Shown here: positions 50,467 through 57,969 of the stretch, piece by piece
How positions within the stretch are numbered: position 1 is the stretch's first letter
Layout of the letters: each line of letters opens with the position of its first letter
Assembly: GCF_021631985.1 (NCBI RefSeq)
Contig: NZ_CP070225.1
Span: 5,890,001 to 5,954,000, forward strand
Direction: 5' to 3'
Source of the DNA: Sandaracinus amylolyticus
GTDB lineage: Bacteria; Myxococcota_A; Polyangia; Polyangiales; Sandaracinaceae
DNA length: 64,000 bases
Position numbers and translations under genes: made by a program
The notes under the pieces: model-generated
Databases searched by the model: none
What the model was told of the DNA's origin: nothing
What the model saw: only the letters and a program-made list of their open reading frames with translations

Positions 50467-50478
50467 TCACCCCTCCCG

Positions 50479-50510
50479 ACGAGCATGCGGCAAGCGTGCC
50501 CGCTCGTCGC
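50479..50510 (+). terminator. Hairpin after the four-helix membrane protein gene
   Basis: GACGAGC and GCTCGTC form a 7-bp stem around a loop that itself can pair, directly after the stop at 50466 and before the kinase promoter. No T-run. Confidence 0.35.
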
Positions 50511-50515
50511 GCGCC

Positions 50516-50533
50516 GCTCGTACTTTCGGCCGA
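50516..50533 (+). promoter_or_regulatory. 18-bp element shared with 52501-52518 (copy 1)
   Basis: GCTCGTACTTTCGGCCGA occurs here, 36 bases before the GTG of the histidine kinase, and identically at 52501, 61 bases before the DUF2306-oxidoreductase gene. It contains the palindrome TCGGCCGA. It is probably a binding site for the two-component regulator encoded between the two copies. Confidence 0.6.
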
Positions 50534-50555
50534 TCCGCGCGGCGATCGGGTTCGC

Positions 50556-50561
50556 TAGAGT
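50556..50561 (+). promoter_or_regulatory. Candidate -10 box (TAGAGT) of a leaderless gene
   Basis: TAGAGT ends 7 bases before the GTG at 50569. The 18-bp element lies just upstream, where a -35-binding activator would act. Confidence 0.5.
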
Positions 50562-50568
50562 GCTCGAC

Positions 50569-51714
50569 GTGTGGAGCGAGCTGCGTGCGCTGTGGAGCGA
50601 GCCGGGCCCCGAACGACGGTCCGAGCGCTCGTGGTGGGATCGGATCCTCGTCGTCGTCCTCGCGGCCATCGCGATCAGCGAGGGGCTCCTGCGCGACGAC
50701 CTCGCGATGCGACCGCTGCAGATCGCGTTCGCCCTCACGCTGGTGGCCACGCTGTGGTTCCGACGAACGTACCCGCTGGGCGCGATCGCGGTCGCGTTCG
50801 GGCTCTCGATCGCGGTCTCGACCGCGGTCCTGCTGCTTCGCTCGCCCGCGATCGAGCCGTACACCGGCACCTGCATCCTGCTCCTGCCCTACTCGCTCCT
50901 CCGCTGGGGCTCGGGGCGTGAGATCGCAGTCGGGCTCGCGTTCCTCGTGGCCGCCTATGCGTCCTCGGCGATGCGCGGTGAGATCCACGGAATCGGCGAT
51001 GCGATCGGCGTCGCCGTCGTGCTGCTCTTCCCGGGCGCGCTCGGTGCGTCGGTCCGATTCCGCGCCGCCGGGCACCGGCGCGAGCTCGAGCACACGAAGC
51101 TCCGCGAGCGAGAGCAGCTCGCGCGCGAGCTCCACGACACGGTCGCGCACCACGTGACCGCGATCGTCATCCAGGCCCAAGCGGGGCGCGCCGTCCTCGC
51201 CGCTCGACCCGATGCCGCGGCGAAGGCGCTGCAGGCGATCGAGGGCGAAGCCACGCGCACGCTCGCCGAGCTGCGCGCGATCGTCGGTGCGCTCCGCGAC
51301 GACGAGGCCGCTGCGCTCGCACCACAAGGACGCATCGCCGACATCGAGCAGCTCGCGCGGAGCACCGGAGCTTCGCCCACCGTCGAGGTCGAGCTCGCCG
51401 GTGATCTCACCGGCCTCCGACCCTCGGTCGAGTCCGCGCTGTATCGGCTCGCGCAGGAGTCGATCACCAACGCCGTGAAGCACGCGCGACGAGCGAGCCG
51501 CATCCGCGTGCGCGTCGCGGCCGAGGGCTCGGTCGTGCGCCTGACGGTGTGCGACGATGGCGAGACACCGTCGGCGCACCGCAACGCGGGCTTCGGGCTC
51601 GTCGGAATGGCCGAGCGCGCCGCGCTCCTCGGCGGGACGCTCGAGGCGGGTCCGAGCACCGCCGGAGGGTGGCGCGTCGATGCCGCGCTCCCGCGGAACG
51701 GAGGCGTGCAGTGA
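50569..51714 (+). CDS. NarL-type sensor histidine kinase (HisKA_3)
   Basis: A 381-residue kinase. About four or five membrane helices occupy residues 25-165, then a dimerisation/phospho-acceptor domain (about 185-250) with the HisKA_3 motif ELHDTVAHHVTAIVIQAQAG, and an ATPase domain with YRLAQESITNAVKHARRAS (N box) and GFGLVGMAERAALLGG (G box). This is the DesK/LiaS group that partners NarL-type regulators. The GTG at 50569 is chosen because a -10 box sits 7 bases upstream; longer frames begin inside the control region. Its stop overlaps the regulator's GTG by 4 bases. Confidence 0.93.
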   Translation: MWSELRALWSEPGPERRSERSWWDRILVVVLAAIAISEGLLRDDLAMRPLQIAFALTLVATLWFRRTYPLGAIAVAFGLSIAVSTAVLLLRSPAIEPYTGTCILLLPYSLLRWGSGREIAVGLAFLVAAYASSAMRGEIHGIGDAIGVAVVLLFPGALGASVRFRAAGHRRELEHTKLREREQLARELHDTVAHHVTAIVIQAQAGRAVLAARPDAAAKALQAIEGEATRTLAELRAIVGALRDDEAAALAPQGRIADIEQLARSTGASPTVEVELAGDLTGLRPSVESALYRLAQESITNAVKHARRASRIRVRVAAEGSVVRLTVCDDGETPSAHRNAGFGLVGMAERAALLGGTLEAGPSTAGGWRVDAALPRNGGVQ

Positions 51715-52367
51715 CGATTCGAGTGCTCGTGGCCGACGATCAGGAGCTCGTGCGAACGGGGCTCCGGATGATCCTCGAGGCCCAGCCCGGCATCGAAGTC
51801 GTCGGTGAGGCGGCCGACGGCGCGCGCGCGGTGCAGCTCGCGCAGCAGCTGCGCCCCGATGTGTGCCTGTTCGACATCCGAATGCCGCGCATGGATGGAA
51901 TCGAGGCCACGCGACGACTTGCGGGCCGCGGCGTGAGCGACCCACTCGCGATCATCGTCATCACGACGTTCGATCTCGACGAGTACGTCTATGGCGCGCT
52001 CAAGGCAGGTGCGCGCGGTTTCCTCCTCAAGGACGCCGGCCCCGAGCTGCTCGTGCAGGCCATTCGCGCTGCCGCGAGCGGCGATGCGCTCATCGCGCCC
52101 CGCGTGACGGCCCGATTGCTCCAGCAATTCGCCGATCTCGACACGTCGACCGCTCCGCTGCAGCCGGTCGAGGCGCTGACCGAGCGCGAGGAAGAAGTGC
52201 TCCTCACCGTCGCGCGGGGCCGGACCAACGAGGAGATCGCGCAGGAGCTCCACATCAGCCTGAGCACGGTGAAGAGCCACCTCGCGAGCCTGATGGGGAA
52301 GATCGGCGCGAGGAATCGAGTCGAGATCGCGGTCTGGGCGTACGAGACGAAGCGCGTCGGGCGCTGA
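51711..52367 (+). CDS. NarL/LuxR-family response regulator
   Basis: The 218-residue regulator starts at a GTG in a GTGA overlap with the kinase gene. The receiver (1-118) has VADDQ, phospho-acceptor Asp in CLFDIRMPRMDG, ITTFD and LLKDAG. The LuxR HTH (about 150-210) reads LTEREEEVLLTVARGRTNEEIAQELHISLSTVKSHLASLMGKI. It is the cognate partner of the upstream kinase and probably binds the 18-bp element on both sides of the pair. Confidence 0.95.
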   Translation: MTIRVLVADDQELVRTGLRMILEAQPGIEVVGEAADGARAVQLAQQLRPDVCLFDIRMPRMDGIEATRRLAGRGVSDPLAIIVITTFDLDEYVYGALKAGARGFLLKDAGPELLVQAIRAAASGDALIAPRVTARLLQQFADLDTSTAPLQPVEALTEREEEVLLTVARGRTNEEIAQELHISLSTVKSHLASLMGKIGARNRVEIAVWAYETKRVGR

Positions 52368-52368
52368 C

Positions 52369-52397
52369 GACCTGCCGGAGTGCTCGTCCCGCAGGTC
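52369..52397 (+). terminator. Hairpin after the response regulator gene
   Basis: GACCTGC (52369-52375) pairs with GCAGGTC (52391-52397) right after the stop; a second small hairpin GCGCGC-GAA-GCGCGC follows near 52408. No T-run. Confidence 0.4.
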
Positions 52398-52452
52398 CCG
52401 GACGGGAGCGCGCGAAGCGCGCGGACGGCAGGGCCGGCGGGCGAGCCGATTT

Positions 52453-52472
52453 TTCGACAGTGTTCGACTGTG
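52453..52472 (+). repeat. Tandem 10-bp repeat TTCGAC(A/T)GTG
   Basis: Two adjacent 10-base copies, TTCGACAGTG and TTCGACTGTG, lie in the 211-base region before the DUF2306-oxidoreductase gene, about one helical turn apart. They may be a second regulator site. Confidence 0.45.
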
Positions 52473-52500
52473 TTGCTGGCTCGCGGACCGATCGCCACGA

Positions 52501-52518
52501 GCTCGTACTTTCGGCCGA
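52501..52518 (+). promoter_or_regulatory. 18-bp element shared with 50516-50533 (copy 2)
   Basis: Perfect second copy of GCTCGTACTTTCGGCCGA, upstream of the DUF2306-oxidoreductase gene. See the first copy for interpretation. Confidence 0.6.
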
Positions 52519-52564
52519 GCGCGAAATGGCCGTTCGAACGATGTTCGCACTCGTACGCGCCGCA

Positions 52565-52570
52565 CATGAT
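52565..52570 (+). promoter_or_regulatory. Candidate -10 box (CATGAT) of a leaderless gene
   Basis: CATGAT ends 8 bases before the ATG at 52579; TTCGCA at 52544-52549 is a weak -35 with a 15-base spacer. No Shine-Dalgarno. Confidence 0.35.
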
Positions 52571-52578
52571 GGCGGTGC

Positions 52579-54225
52579 ATGGCGACCCACCGACTCGCGA
52601 TCACCCCGACCCGTGACTCCATCGCTCGACCCGACTGGCTGATTCCTGCGGCGCTCATCGCGCTCTCGGCGATTCCGACCCTCGCGGGGATGCTGCGACT
52701 CTTCGGGCTCGCGGGAGGCACGCCCACGCTCGCCGATCACGCGCGCTTCGCCGCGCAGCCACTCCCGGTCGTCCTCCACATCGTCGGCGCGACCGGCTTC
52801 GCGGTCCTCGGTGCGCTGCAGTTCTCTCCCGCGCTCCGCCGTCGTCCCTGGCACCGCGCATCGGGCTGGGCACTGGCCCCGCTCGGGATCCTGGGCGCGC
52901 TCTCGGGGATGTGGCTCACGCAGAGCCTCGCGCCCACGGAGCACGACTCGCCGGCGCTCACTGCGATGCGGCTCGCGGCGGGCGGAGCGATGAGCGTGTT
53001 CCTGCTCCTCGGGCTGCTCGCATCGCGCCGCCGGGACTTCGCCGCACACGGGCGATGGATGACGCGCGCCTACGCGCTCGGAGTCGCCGCCGGCACCCAA
53101 GCGTTCACGCTGATCCCCCTCGGCGCGCTCTTGTCGTGGGACGCGGGCCTCGACGCGCTGGCGATGGGCTCCGGGTGGGCGATCAACATCGTCGTGGCGG
53201 AGTGGGTCATTCGCCGCCGCGCTCCCGCGGAACGACACGAGTCGATGACTGCGGTCGTCCACGAGCGCTACGGAGGCCCCGAGCTCCTGCGCATCGCGCG
53301 GGTCCGTCGGCCCGAGCCCACGGCGGGACAGGTGCTGATCCGCGTCCACGCGTCGTCGCTCAACGCGATGGACCATCGCCTGATGCGCGCGAATCCATTC
53401 CTCGTCCGACTGCAGAATGGATTCCTGCGCCCGACCCGTCCGATCCTCGGCGCCGACGTGGCGGGAGTGGTCGCCGCGATCGGGCCGGGAGTCACTCGCT
53501 TCGCGGTCGGAGACGAAGTGTTCGGAGAGGCTTTCTTCGCCGAAGGCCTCGGCGCCTTCGCGGAGTACGTGTGCGTGCGCGAGCAGGCGATCGTCGCAAA
53601 GCCGGCGAGCATCGAATTCATCGAGGCGGCGGCGCTCCCGCTCGCCAGCGTCACGGCCCTCCAAGCGATTCGCGAGCGCGCGAAGGTGCAGCCGGGACAC
53701 GCGGTGTTGATCCACGGCGCGGGTGGCGGAGTCGGCACGTTCCTCGTCCAGATCGCGAAGGCCTACGGCGCGCACGTGACCGCGGTGTGTGGCCCCGGCA
53801 GCGTCGAGCTCGTCCGCTCGCTCGGCGCGGATCGTGTCCTCGACTACACGCGTGACGACTTCACCGCCGAAGACCGACGCTACGACGCGATCTTCGGTGT
53901 GAACGGGTTCCGCCCGCTCACCGACTACCGCGACCACCTGCGTCCGGGTGGCACCTACGTGATGATCGGTGGGACCAACCGTCAGATCTTCGAGGCAATG
54001 CTCCTCGGAAAGGCTCGCTTCGCCGCCGGAGATCGGAAGATCGAAGTCCTGACCATCGACGACACGCTGCGCGCGAGCGACCTCGAGGAGGTGCGTGCCC
54101 TGTGGATCCAGGGGCGCTTGCGCGTCGTGATCGACCGCGTGTTCCCGCTCGAGCACGCCGTCGAGGCATTTCGATACGCCGAGCGCGGGCACGTCCGAGG
54201 CAAAGTCGTGCTCCGCGTCGAATGA
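52579..54225 (+). CDS. Fusion of DUF2306 membrane domain and NADPH:quinone-type oxidoreductase
   Basis: A single uninterrupted 548-residue frame with two modules. Residues about 18-210 form six membrane helices of DUF2306-like type (HARFAAQPLPVVLHIVGATGFAVLGALQF, RRRPWHRASGWAL, RRRDFAAHGRWMTRAYAL: His/Arg motifs at helix ends). Residues about 222-547 are a zinc-independent MDR oxidoreductase: GroES-like fold with GADVAGVVAAIGPGVTRFAVGDEV, then a Rossmann fold with HGAGGGVGTFLVQIAKAYGAHVTAV binding NADPH. No catalytic Cys/His zinc pair is seen, as in quinone oxidoreductases. MTAVVHERYGG at residue 215 is where a separate MDR protein would start, so this is a real gene fusion. It tethers the enzyme to the membrane, perhaps to the quinone pool. 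Confidence 0.88.
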   Translation: MATHRLAITPTRDSIARPDWLIPAALIALSAIPTLAGMLRLFGLAGGTPTLADHARFAAQPLPVVLHIVGATGFAVLGALQFSPALRRRPWHRASGWALAPLGILGALSGMWLTQSLAPTEHDSPALTAMRLAAGGAMSVFLLLGLLASRRRDFAAHGRWMTRAYALGVAAGTQAFTLIPLGALLSWDAGLDALAMGSGWAINIVVAEWVIRRRAPAERHESMTAVVHERYGGPELLRIARVRRPEPTAGQVLIRVHASSLNAMDHRLMRANPFLVRLQNGFLRPTRPILGADVAGVVAAIGPGVTRFAVGDEVFGEAFFAEGLGAFAEYVCVREQAIVAKPASIEFIEAAALPLASVTALQAIRERAKVQPGHAVLIHGAGGGVGTFLVQIAKAYGAHVTAVCGPGSVELVRSLGADRVLDYTRDDFTAEDRRYDAIFGVNGFRPLTDYRDHLRPGGTYVMIGGTNRQIFEAMLLGKARFAAGDRKIEVLTIDDTLRASDLEEVRALWIQGRLRVVIDRVFPLEHAVEAFRYAERGHVRGKVVLRVE

Positions 54226-54254
54226 TCGATCCGACCCGTGCCGGCTCGACCATG

Positions 54255-54260
54255 TAGGAT
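54255..54260 (+). promoter_or_regulatory. Candidate -10 box (TAGGAT) of a leaderless gene
   Basis: TAGGAT ends 8 bases before the ATG at 54269. No clear -35 or Shine-Dalgarno. Confidence 0.4.
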
Positions 54261-54268
54261 CGCCGCTC

Positions 54269-55585
54269 ATGGCCGCTCCGATCGCCGAGCATGCGTCGCA
54301 CCCGCCGACGAAGAGTCGCCTCTACCTCATCGTCCTCGCCGCGATCGCCGCGGGCGCGCTCCTCGGCTGGATCGCGCCCTCGACGGGCGAGGCGATGAAG
54401 CCGCTCGGCGACACCTTCATCCGCATCGTGAAGATGCTGATCGCGCCGATCATCTTCTGCACCGTCGCGACCGGCATCGCGAGCGCCGGCGATCTCCGCA
54501 AGGTCGGCCGAGTCGGGCTCAAGGCGCTCGTCTACTTCGAGGTGATGACGACCGTCGCGCTCCTGATCGGGCTCGGCGTCGTGCACCTCCTCCGACCCGG
54601 CGCGGGCATCCACGCGCAGGTCGAGACGCTCGACGCCGGCGCGGTCACGCAGGTGACGCACGGGCGGGAGGCCCAGGGCATCGTCGATCACCTCGTGAAC
54701 GTGATCCCCGAGAGCTTCGTCGGCGCGTTCGTCGAGGGCGAGATCCTCCAGGTCCTCTTCGTCGCAGTGCTCACCGGGCTCGCGCTCGCGAGCCTGGGAC
54801 GCCGCGGACGCGGTGCCACGCTCGCGCTCGAGCACGCCGCACGCGCGCTCTTCAAGATGATCGGGCTCGTGATGTTGCTCGCGCCGATCGGTGCGTTCGG
54901 CGCGATGGCCTACACGGTCGGGCACTTCGGCCTCGGCAGCCTCGGCAACCTCGTCACGCTGATGATCGGGTTCTATGCGACTGCGCTGCTCTTCGTGCTC
55001 ATCGGGCTCGGCGCGGTCTGCGCGATGTGCGGTGTCTCGATCTTCGCGCTGCTCCGATTCCTGAAGGAGGAGCTGCTCATCGTGCTCGGCACCTCGTCGT
55101 CGGAGACGGTGCTCCCGCGACTGATGGACAAGCTCGAGCACCTCGGCTGCGCGCCCGCGATCGTGCGCCTCGTCATCCCGACCGGCTATTCGTTCAACCT
55201 CGACGGGACGAGCATCTATCTGACGATGGCCGCGATCTTCGTCGCGCAGGCGCTCGACGTCCCGCTCTCGCTCGGCGACGAGCTCGCGCTGCTCGGCGTC
55301 CTCCTCCTCACGTCGAAGGGCGCCGCCGCCGTGACCGGCGGCGGCTTCGTCACGCTCGCAGCGACGCTCCAGACCACCCACGCGATCCCGGTCGCGGGCC
55401 TCTCGCTGCTCCTCGGGATCGATCGCTTCATGTCCGAGGCGCGCGCGCTCACGAACATGATCGGCAATTCGGTCGCGACGATCGTCGTCGCGCGCTGGGA
55501 GGGCTCGTTCGATCGCGCTCGCGCCGCCGACGTCCTCGCAGGCCGGAAGCACCACGCGAATCCGCCGGCCCCCGACGCACACTGA
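54269..55585 (+). CDS. dctA: DctA-type C4-dicarboxylate/H+ (Na+) symporter
   Basis: A 438-residue DAACS-family carrier with about eight helices and two re-entrant loops. Diagnostic motifs are VLGTSSSETVLPRLMDKLE (first hairpin loop), PTGYSFNLDGTSIYL, LTSKGAAAVTGGGFVTLAATL (second hairpin loop) and GIDRFMSEARALTNMIGNSVAT. These match DctA rather than GltP, so succinate, fumarate or malate uptake is likely. The length fits the family. It is transcribed away from the oxidoreductase fusion with 43 bases between, and converges on cynS. Confidence 0.93.
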   Translation: MAAPIAEHASHPPTKSRLYLIVLAAIAAGALLGWIAPSTGEAMKPLGDTFIRIVKMLIAPIIFCTVATGIASAGDLRKVGRVGLKALVYFEVMTTVALLIGLGVVHLLRPGAGIHAQVETLDAGAVTQVTHGREAQGIVDHLVNVIPESFVGAFVEGEILQVLFVAVLTGLALASLGRRGRGATLALEHAARALFKMIGLVMLLAPIGAFGAMAYTVGHFGLGSLGNLVTLMIGFYATALLFVLIGLGAVCAMCGVSIFALLRFLKEELLIVLGTSSSETVLPRLMDKLEHLGCAPAIVRLVIPTGYSFNLDGTSIYLTMAAIFVAQALDVPLSLGDELALLGVLLLTSKGAAAVTGGGFVTLAATLQTTHAIPVAGLSLLLGIDRFMSEARALTNMIGNSVATIVVARWEGSFDRARAADVLAGRKHHANPPAPDAH

Positions 55586-55598
55586 CGCGCAGCGCGGA

Positions 55599-56045
55599 TC
55601 ACCAGCGTTTGTAGGGAAGGAACTTGCCTTCCATCGTGATCTTCACGCGATCGCCCTTCGGATCTTCGACCTTCTCGATGTGCATCGTGAAGTCGATCGC
55701 GCTCATGATCCCTTCGCCGAATTTCTCCTGGATGAGATCCTTCAGCGGCAGTCCGTACACCCGCACGATCTCGTAGAACCGATAGATCAGCGGGTCGGTC
55801 GGCACCGGTGGCCCGAGTCGCTCGCCCTTGAGCGGATAAACCGAGATCGCGTCGGCGAGGTCGGTGCCGAGGCCGAGCACCTCGGCGATCCGCTTCGCGA
55901 CGTCGGGCGGCGCGGAGGCCTCGCCGTAGAGCACGGATGCGAGCCAGACCTCCGACATCCCGATCTGCGCCGAGAGCTCGGCCCACGTGAGCTTCTTCGC
56001 GCGCTTCGCGGCGAGCGCCGCGTTCGACATCTCGATCTTGTCCAT
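55599..56045 (-). CDS. cynS: Cyanate hydratase (cyanase)
   Basis: The 148-residue enzyme converts cyanate and bicarbonate to CO2 and carbamate, which yields ammonia. The N-terminal domain is POU/HTH-like (LTWAELSAQIGMSEVWLASVLYG). The C-terminal catalytic domain keeps the three active-site residues, Arg89 and Glu92 in IYRFYEIVRVYG and Ser115 in GIMSAIDF, equivalent to Arg96, Glu99 and Ser122 of the E. coli enzyme. GGAGGGA lies 8 bases before the ATG. No cynT (carbonic anhydrase) neighbour is present. Confidence 0.97.
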   Translation of the reverse strand: MDKIEMSNAALAAKRAKKLTWAELSAQIGMSEVWLASVLYGEASAPPDVAKRIAEVLGLGTDLADAISVYPLKGERLGPPVPTDPLIYRFYEIVRVYGLPLKDLIQEKFGEGIMSAIDFTMHIEKVEDPKGDRVKITMEGKFLPYKRW

Positions 56046-56161
56046 TCGTCTCGTCCCTCCGCCCGCAGCCTCGACGTGGCGATGCGATCGTCGGGACGGT
56101 ACGCGCGCGCTCTTTCGATCCCGTTTCGGCGCGATGAAATGCGCGCGCTCCGTGCGTGCTG

Positions 56162-57025
56162 CTACTCCGCCCCGGCGCGGACGACTCGACCACCACGAAT
56201 CGCCGGAGACCGGCCCATGACGACCGCCTCCTCGCGTCGGATCGAGCGCAGCTCGTGATAAGGCCGCACCTGGACCACGGGCGTTCGATTGATGCCCTCG
56301 ATGATCCCATCCCAGACGCCGGTGTAGAGCCCCTCGAGATCACTTCGATCGTGAGCGGTCATCCGACTGTCCGAGCCGTAGTTCATGATCGTGAACTTGT
56401 GGTGCTTCCCGAAGATCTCCGAGGGCCACGCGGTCTCGCTCACCTTCGCGAAGAAGTGGCGCAGACCGAAGACGTGGCCGATCTCGTGCGCGAACGTCTC
56501 GATGATCTCCTCCTCGGTCTGCTTGAAGAGGATCGGATAGAGGTCGAGCGTGTGACGGCCTCCATCGGGGAAGAAGGCCGACGCGAGGACGCATCCGCCA
56601 TCGTCGCAGTCGTCGGCGTGCGCCATGCGGATCTGGAAGTCCCAGACGTCGTTCGTCCTCTTGAACGTGACCGGAGCAGCATCTCCCCACGCGAGAATGC
56701 CGCGCGCGAACATTCCCTCGATCGCCTCCTTGGCTGCCCCGGGATTCTCGAAATATCCCATCGAGGCCTCGTGGAAGCGCCAGTGGAGCACGACGTTCGG
56801 ACCCCATAGCGGAATGAAACCATCCGTCGCGTGGATCACGAGCTCGTCGGGCGTCTTGCCCCCAGGCGTGGCGTATCCGCGCGAGTCGGTGGCACAGCGC
56901 CACTTCTTGTCGCCGGGTCCGTAGACGTGCGTGTCTCGCTCTGCGACCTCGAACGGATTGCCCGGCGCGCGCGGCGCGAGCGCGTCACGCAATCCACCAT
57001 TGGTCGGATTCGCCTTCTTGCCCAT
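56162..57025 (-). CDS. Metzincin (matrixin-like) zinc metalloprotease
   Basis: A 287-residue protein with the zinc site HEIGHVFGLRH (residues 180-190: His180, Glu181, His184, His190) and a Met-turn in FTIMNYGSDSR downstream, matching HExxHxxGxxH metzincins such as matrixins and serralysin-like peptidases. Ahead of it lies a beta-sheet region (VVLHWRFHE, WDFQIRMAH) typical of the fold. The start MGKKANPTNGGL has no Sec or Tat signal and no propeptide cysteine-switch motif is seen, so its export route and activation are unclear. Two Cys pairs (CDDGGC) may be oxidised if exported. Confidence 0.88.
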   Translation of the reverse strand: MGKKANPTNGGLRDALAPRAPGNPFEVAERDTHVYGPGDKKWRCATDSRGYATPGGKTPDELVIHATDGFIPLWGPNVVLHWRFHEASMGYFENPGAAKEAIEGMFARGILAWGDAAPVTFKRTNDVWDFQIRMAHADDCDDGGCVLASAFFPDGGRHTLDLYPILFKQTEEEIIETFAHEIGHVFGLRHFFAKVSETAWPSEIFGKHHKFTIMNYGSDSRMTAHDRSDLEGLYTGVWDGIIEGINRTPVVQVRPYHELRSIRREEAVVMGRSPAIRGGRVVRAGAE

Positions 57026-57143
57026 ACTCCCTCCATCGACTCGTGACGTCCGCTCGAAACGGCGGATCGCACACGACGACGGCGATATCGGCCCGACACC
57101 GCACCTCGCGCATCGCCCCGCGGGGCGACGAAGAATCGCGCTG

Positions 57144-57218
57144 CGGCCCGACTCCCCGCGGCCCGACTCCCCGCGGCCCGACTCCCCGCGGCCCGACTCC
57201 CCGCGGCCCGACTCCCCG
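57144..57218. repeat. Minisatellite: five perfect 15-bp repeats
   Basis: Five head-to-tail copies of CGGCCCGACTCCCCG lie between the metzincin start and the PPOX stop. The period is a multiple of 3, so both strands stay open across it, which creates false PRGPT/GVGPR frames. I see no gene in this 210-base gap. Confidence 0.95.
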
Positions 57219-57235
57219 CGACACGGCGCCGCGCC

Positions 57236-57904
57236 CTACTCCTCGCGATTCCGAGGGAGGAGCTGCACCGGCACGTCGGGAACGGGATGCGGCTCCCTCG
57301 CCTCGGGATCGGGCACCGGCGCTGCGGCCACCAGCTGCAGCGGCACCACGCCCGCCCAGTACGGCAGGTTCATGTCGTCGGGATCGTCGATGGGCCCCCC
57401 CGAGCGGGTCTTCGCGGACGCGTGCTCGATCTCCACGGCGATCACCTTCGTCGCGTCGAGCTCCCAGTCGTACGGCGCGCGCGTCTGGCGGCTGCGATCG
57501 CGCCCGAACCGATCGACGAGCAGGATCATCGCCGTGATCTTCTCCTCACGATCGTCGACGATGCGCGCCTTCCCGGTGAGCACGACCGAGCGGTAGTTCA
57601 TCGAGTGGTGGAACGCGCTCCGCGCCAGCACGAGCCCGTCGAGGAGCGTCACGGTGATCGAGAACGGTGCACCGCCGACCAGCGCCTCGAGCGAGCGATT
57701 GGCGATCGCGCCGTGCACGTAGAGCGTCTCTCCGTCCCGCGCGAACGTAGTCGGCATCGCGATCACGTGCTGACCGACCGAGCACGCGAGATGGCACAGC
57801 AGCGCTTCGTCGAGGATCGCGTGCACGACGTCGCGGTCGTAGCTGCCGCGCTCGGGGTGGCGCTTGATCCGGGTCGCATCGGAGATGGGATAGGCGTCGC
57901 TCAT
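57236..57904 (-). CDS. PPOX-class (NimA-like) flavin-dependent protein
   Basis: A 222-residue protein of the pyridoxamine-5'-phosphate-oxidase-like split-barrel group. Early motif DEALLCHLACSVGQHVIAMPTTFARDGETLYVHGAIANRSLEAL is the FMN-binding core of the NimA/Pyridox_ox_2 type. YRSVVLTGKARIVDDREEKITAM follows in the second half. Members reduce or oxidise small molecules with FMN or F420, or bind haem. The ATG at 57904 is preferred over the GTG at 57913. It is divergent from a MocR regulator that probably controls it (compare PdxR with PLP genes). Confidence 0.88.
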   Translation of the reverse strand: MSDAYPISDATRIKRHPERGSYDRDVVHAILDEALLCHLACSVGQHVIAMPTTFARDGETLYVHGAIANRSLEALVGGAPFSITVTLLDGLVLARSAFHHSMNYRSVVLTGKARIVDDREEKITAMILLVDRFGRDRSRQTRAPYDWELDATKVIAVEIEHASAKTRSGGPIDDPDDMNLPYWAGVVPLQLVAAAPVPDPEAREPHPVPDVPVQLLPRNREE

Positions 57905-57924
57905 GAGGACCACTGTGGGCGTGA

Positions 57925-57946
57925 CTGGATGGTCGCATCCGTCCAG
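57925..57946. promoter_or_regulatory. Imperfect dyad CTGGATGG-N6-CCGTCCAG, candidate MocR operator
   Basis: The 8-base arms match at 7 positions and are centred in the 65-base region between the PPOX gene and the second MocR gene. TGAGGAC also occurs on both sides (57903 and 57954) as a direct repeat. Confidence 0.45.
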
Positions 57947-57969
57947 AATGCGCGTGAGGACACCTCCAG

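Noticed and set aside
57144..57218. Possible CRISPR array
   Set aside because: Five contiguous 15-bp repeats have no spacers between them; this is a minisatellite.
57043..57537. Open frame encoding a PRGPT repeat protein
   Set aside because: It is produced by the 15-bp minisatellite keeping all frames open and continues antisense to the PPOX gene.
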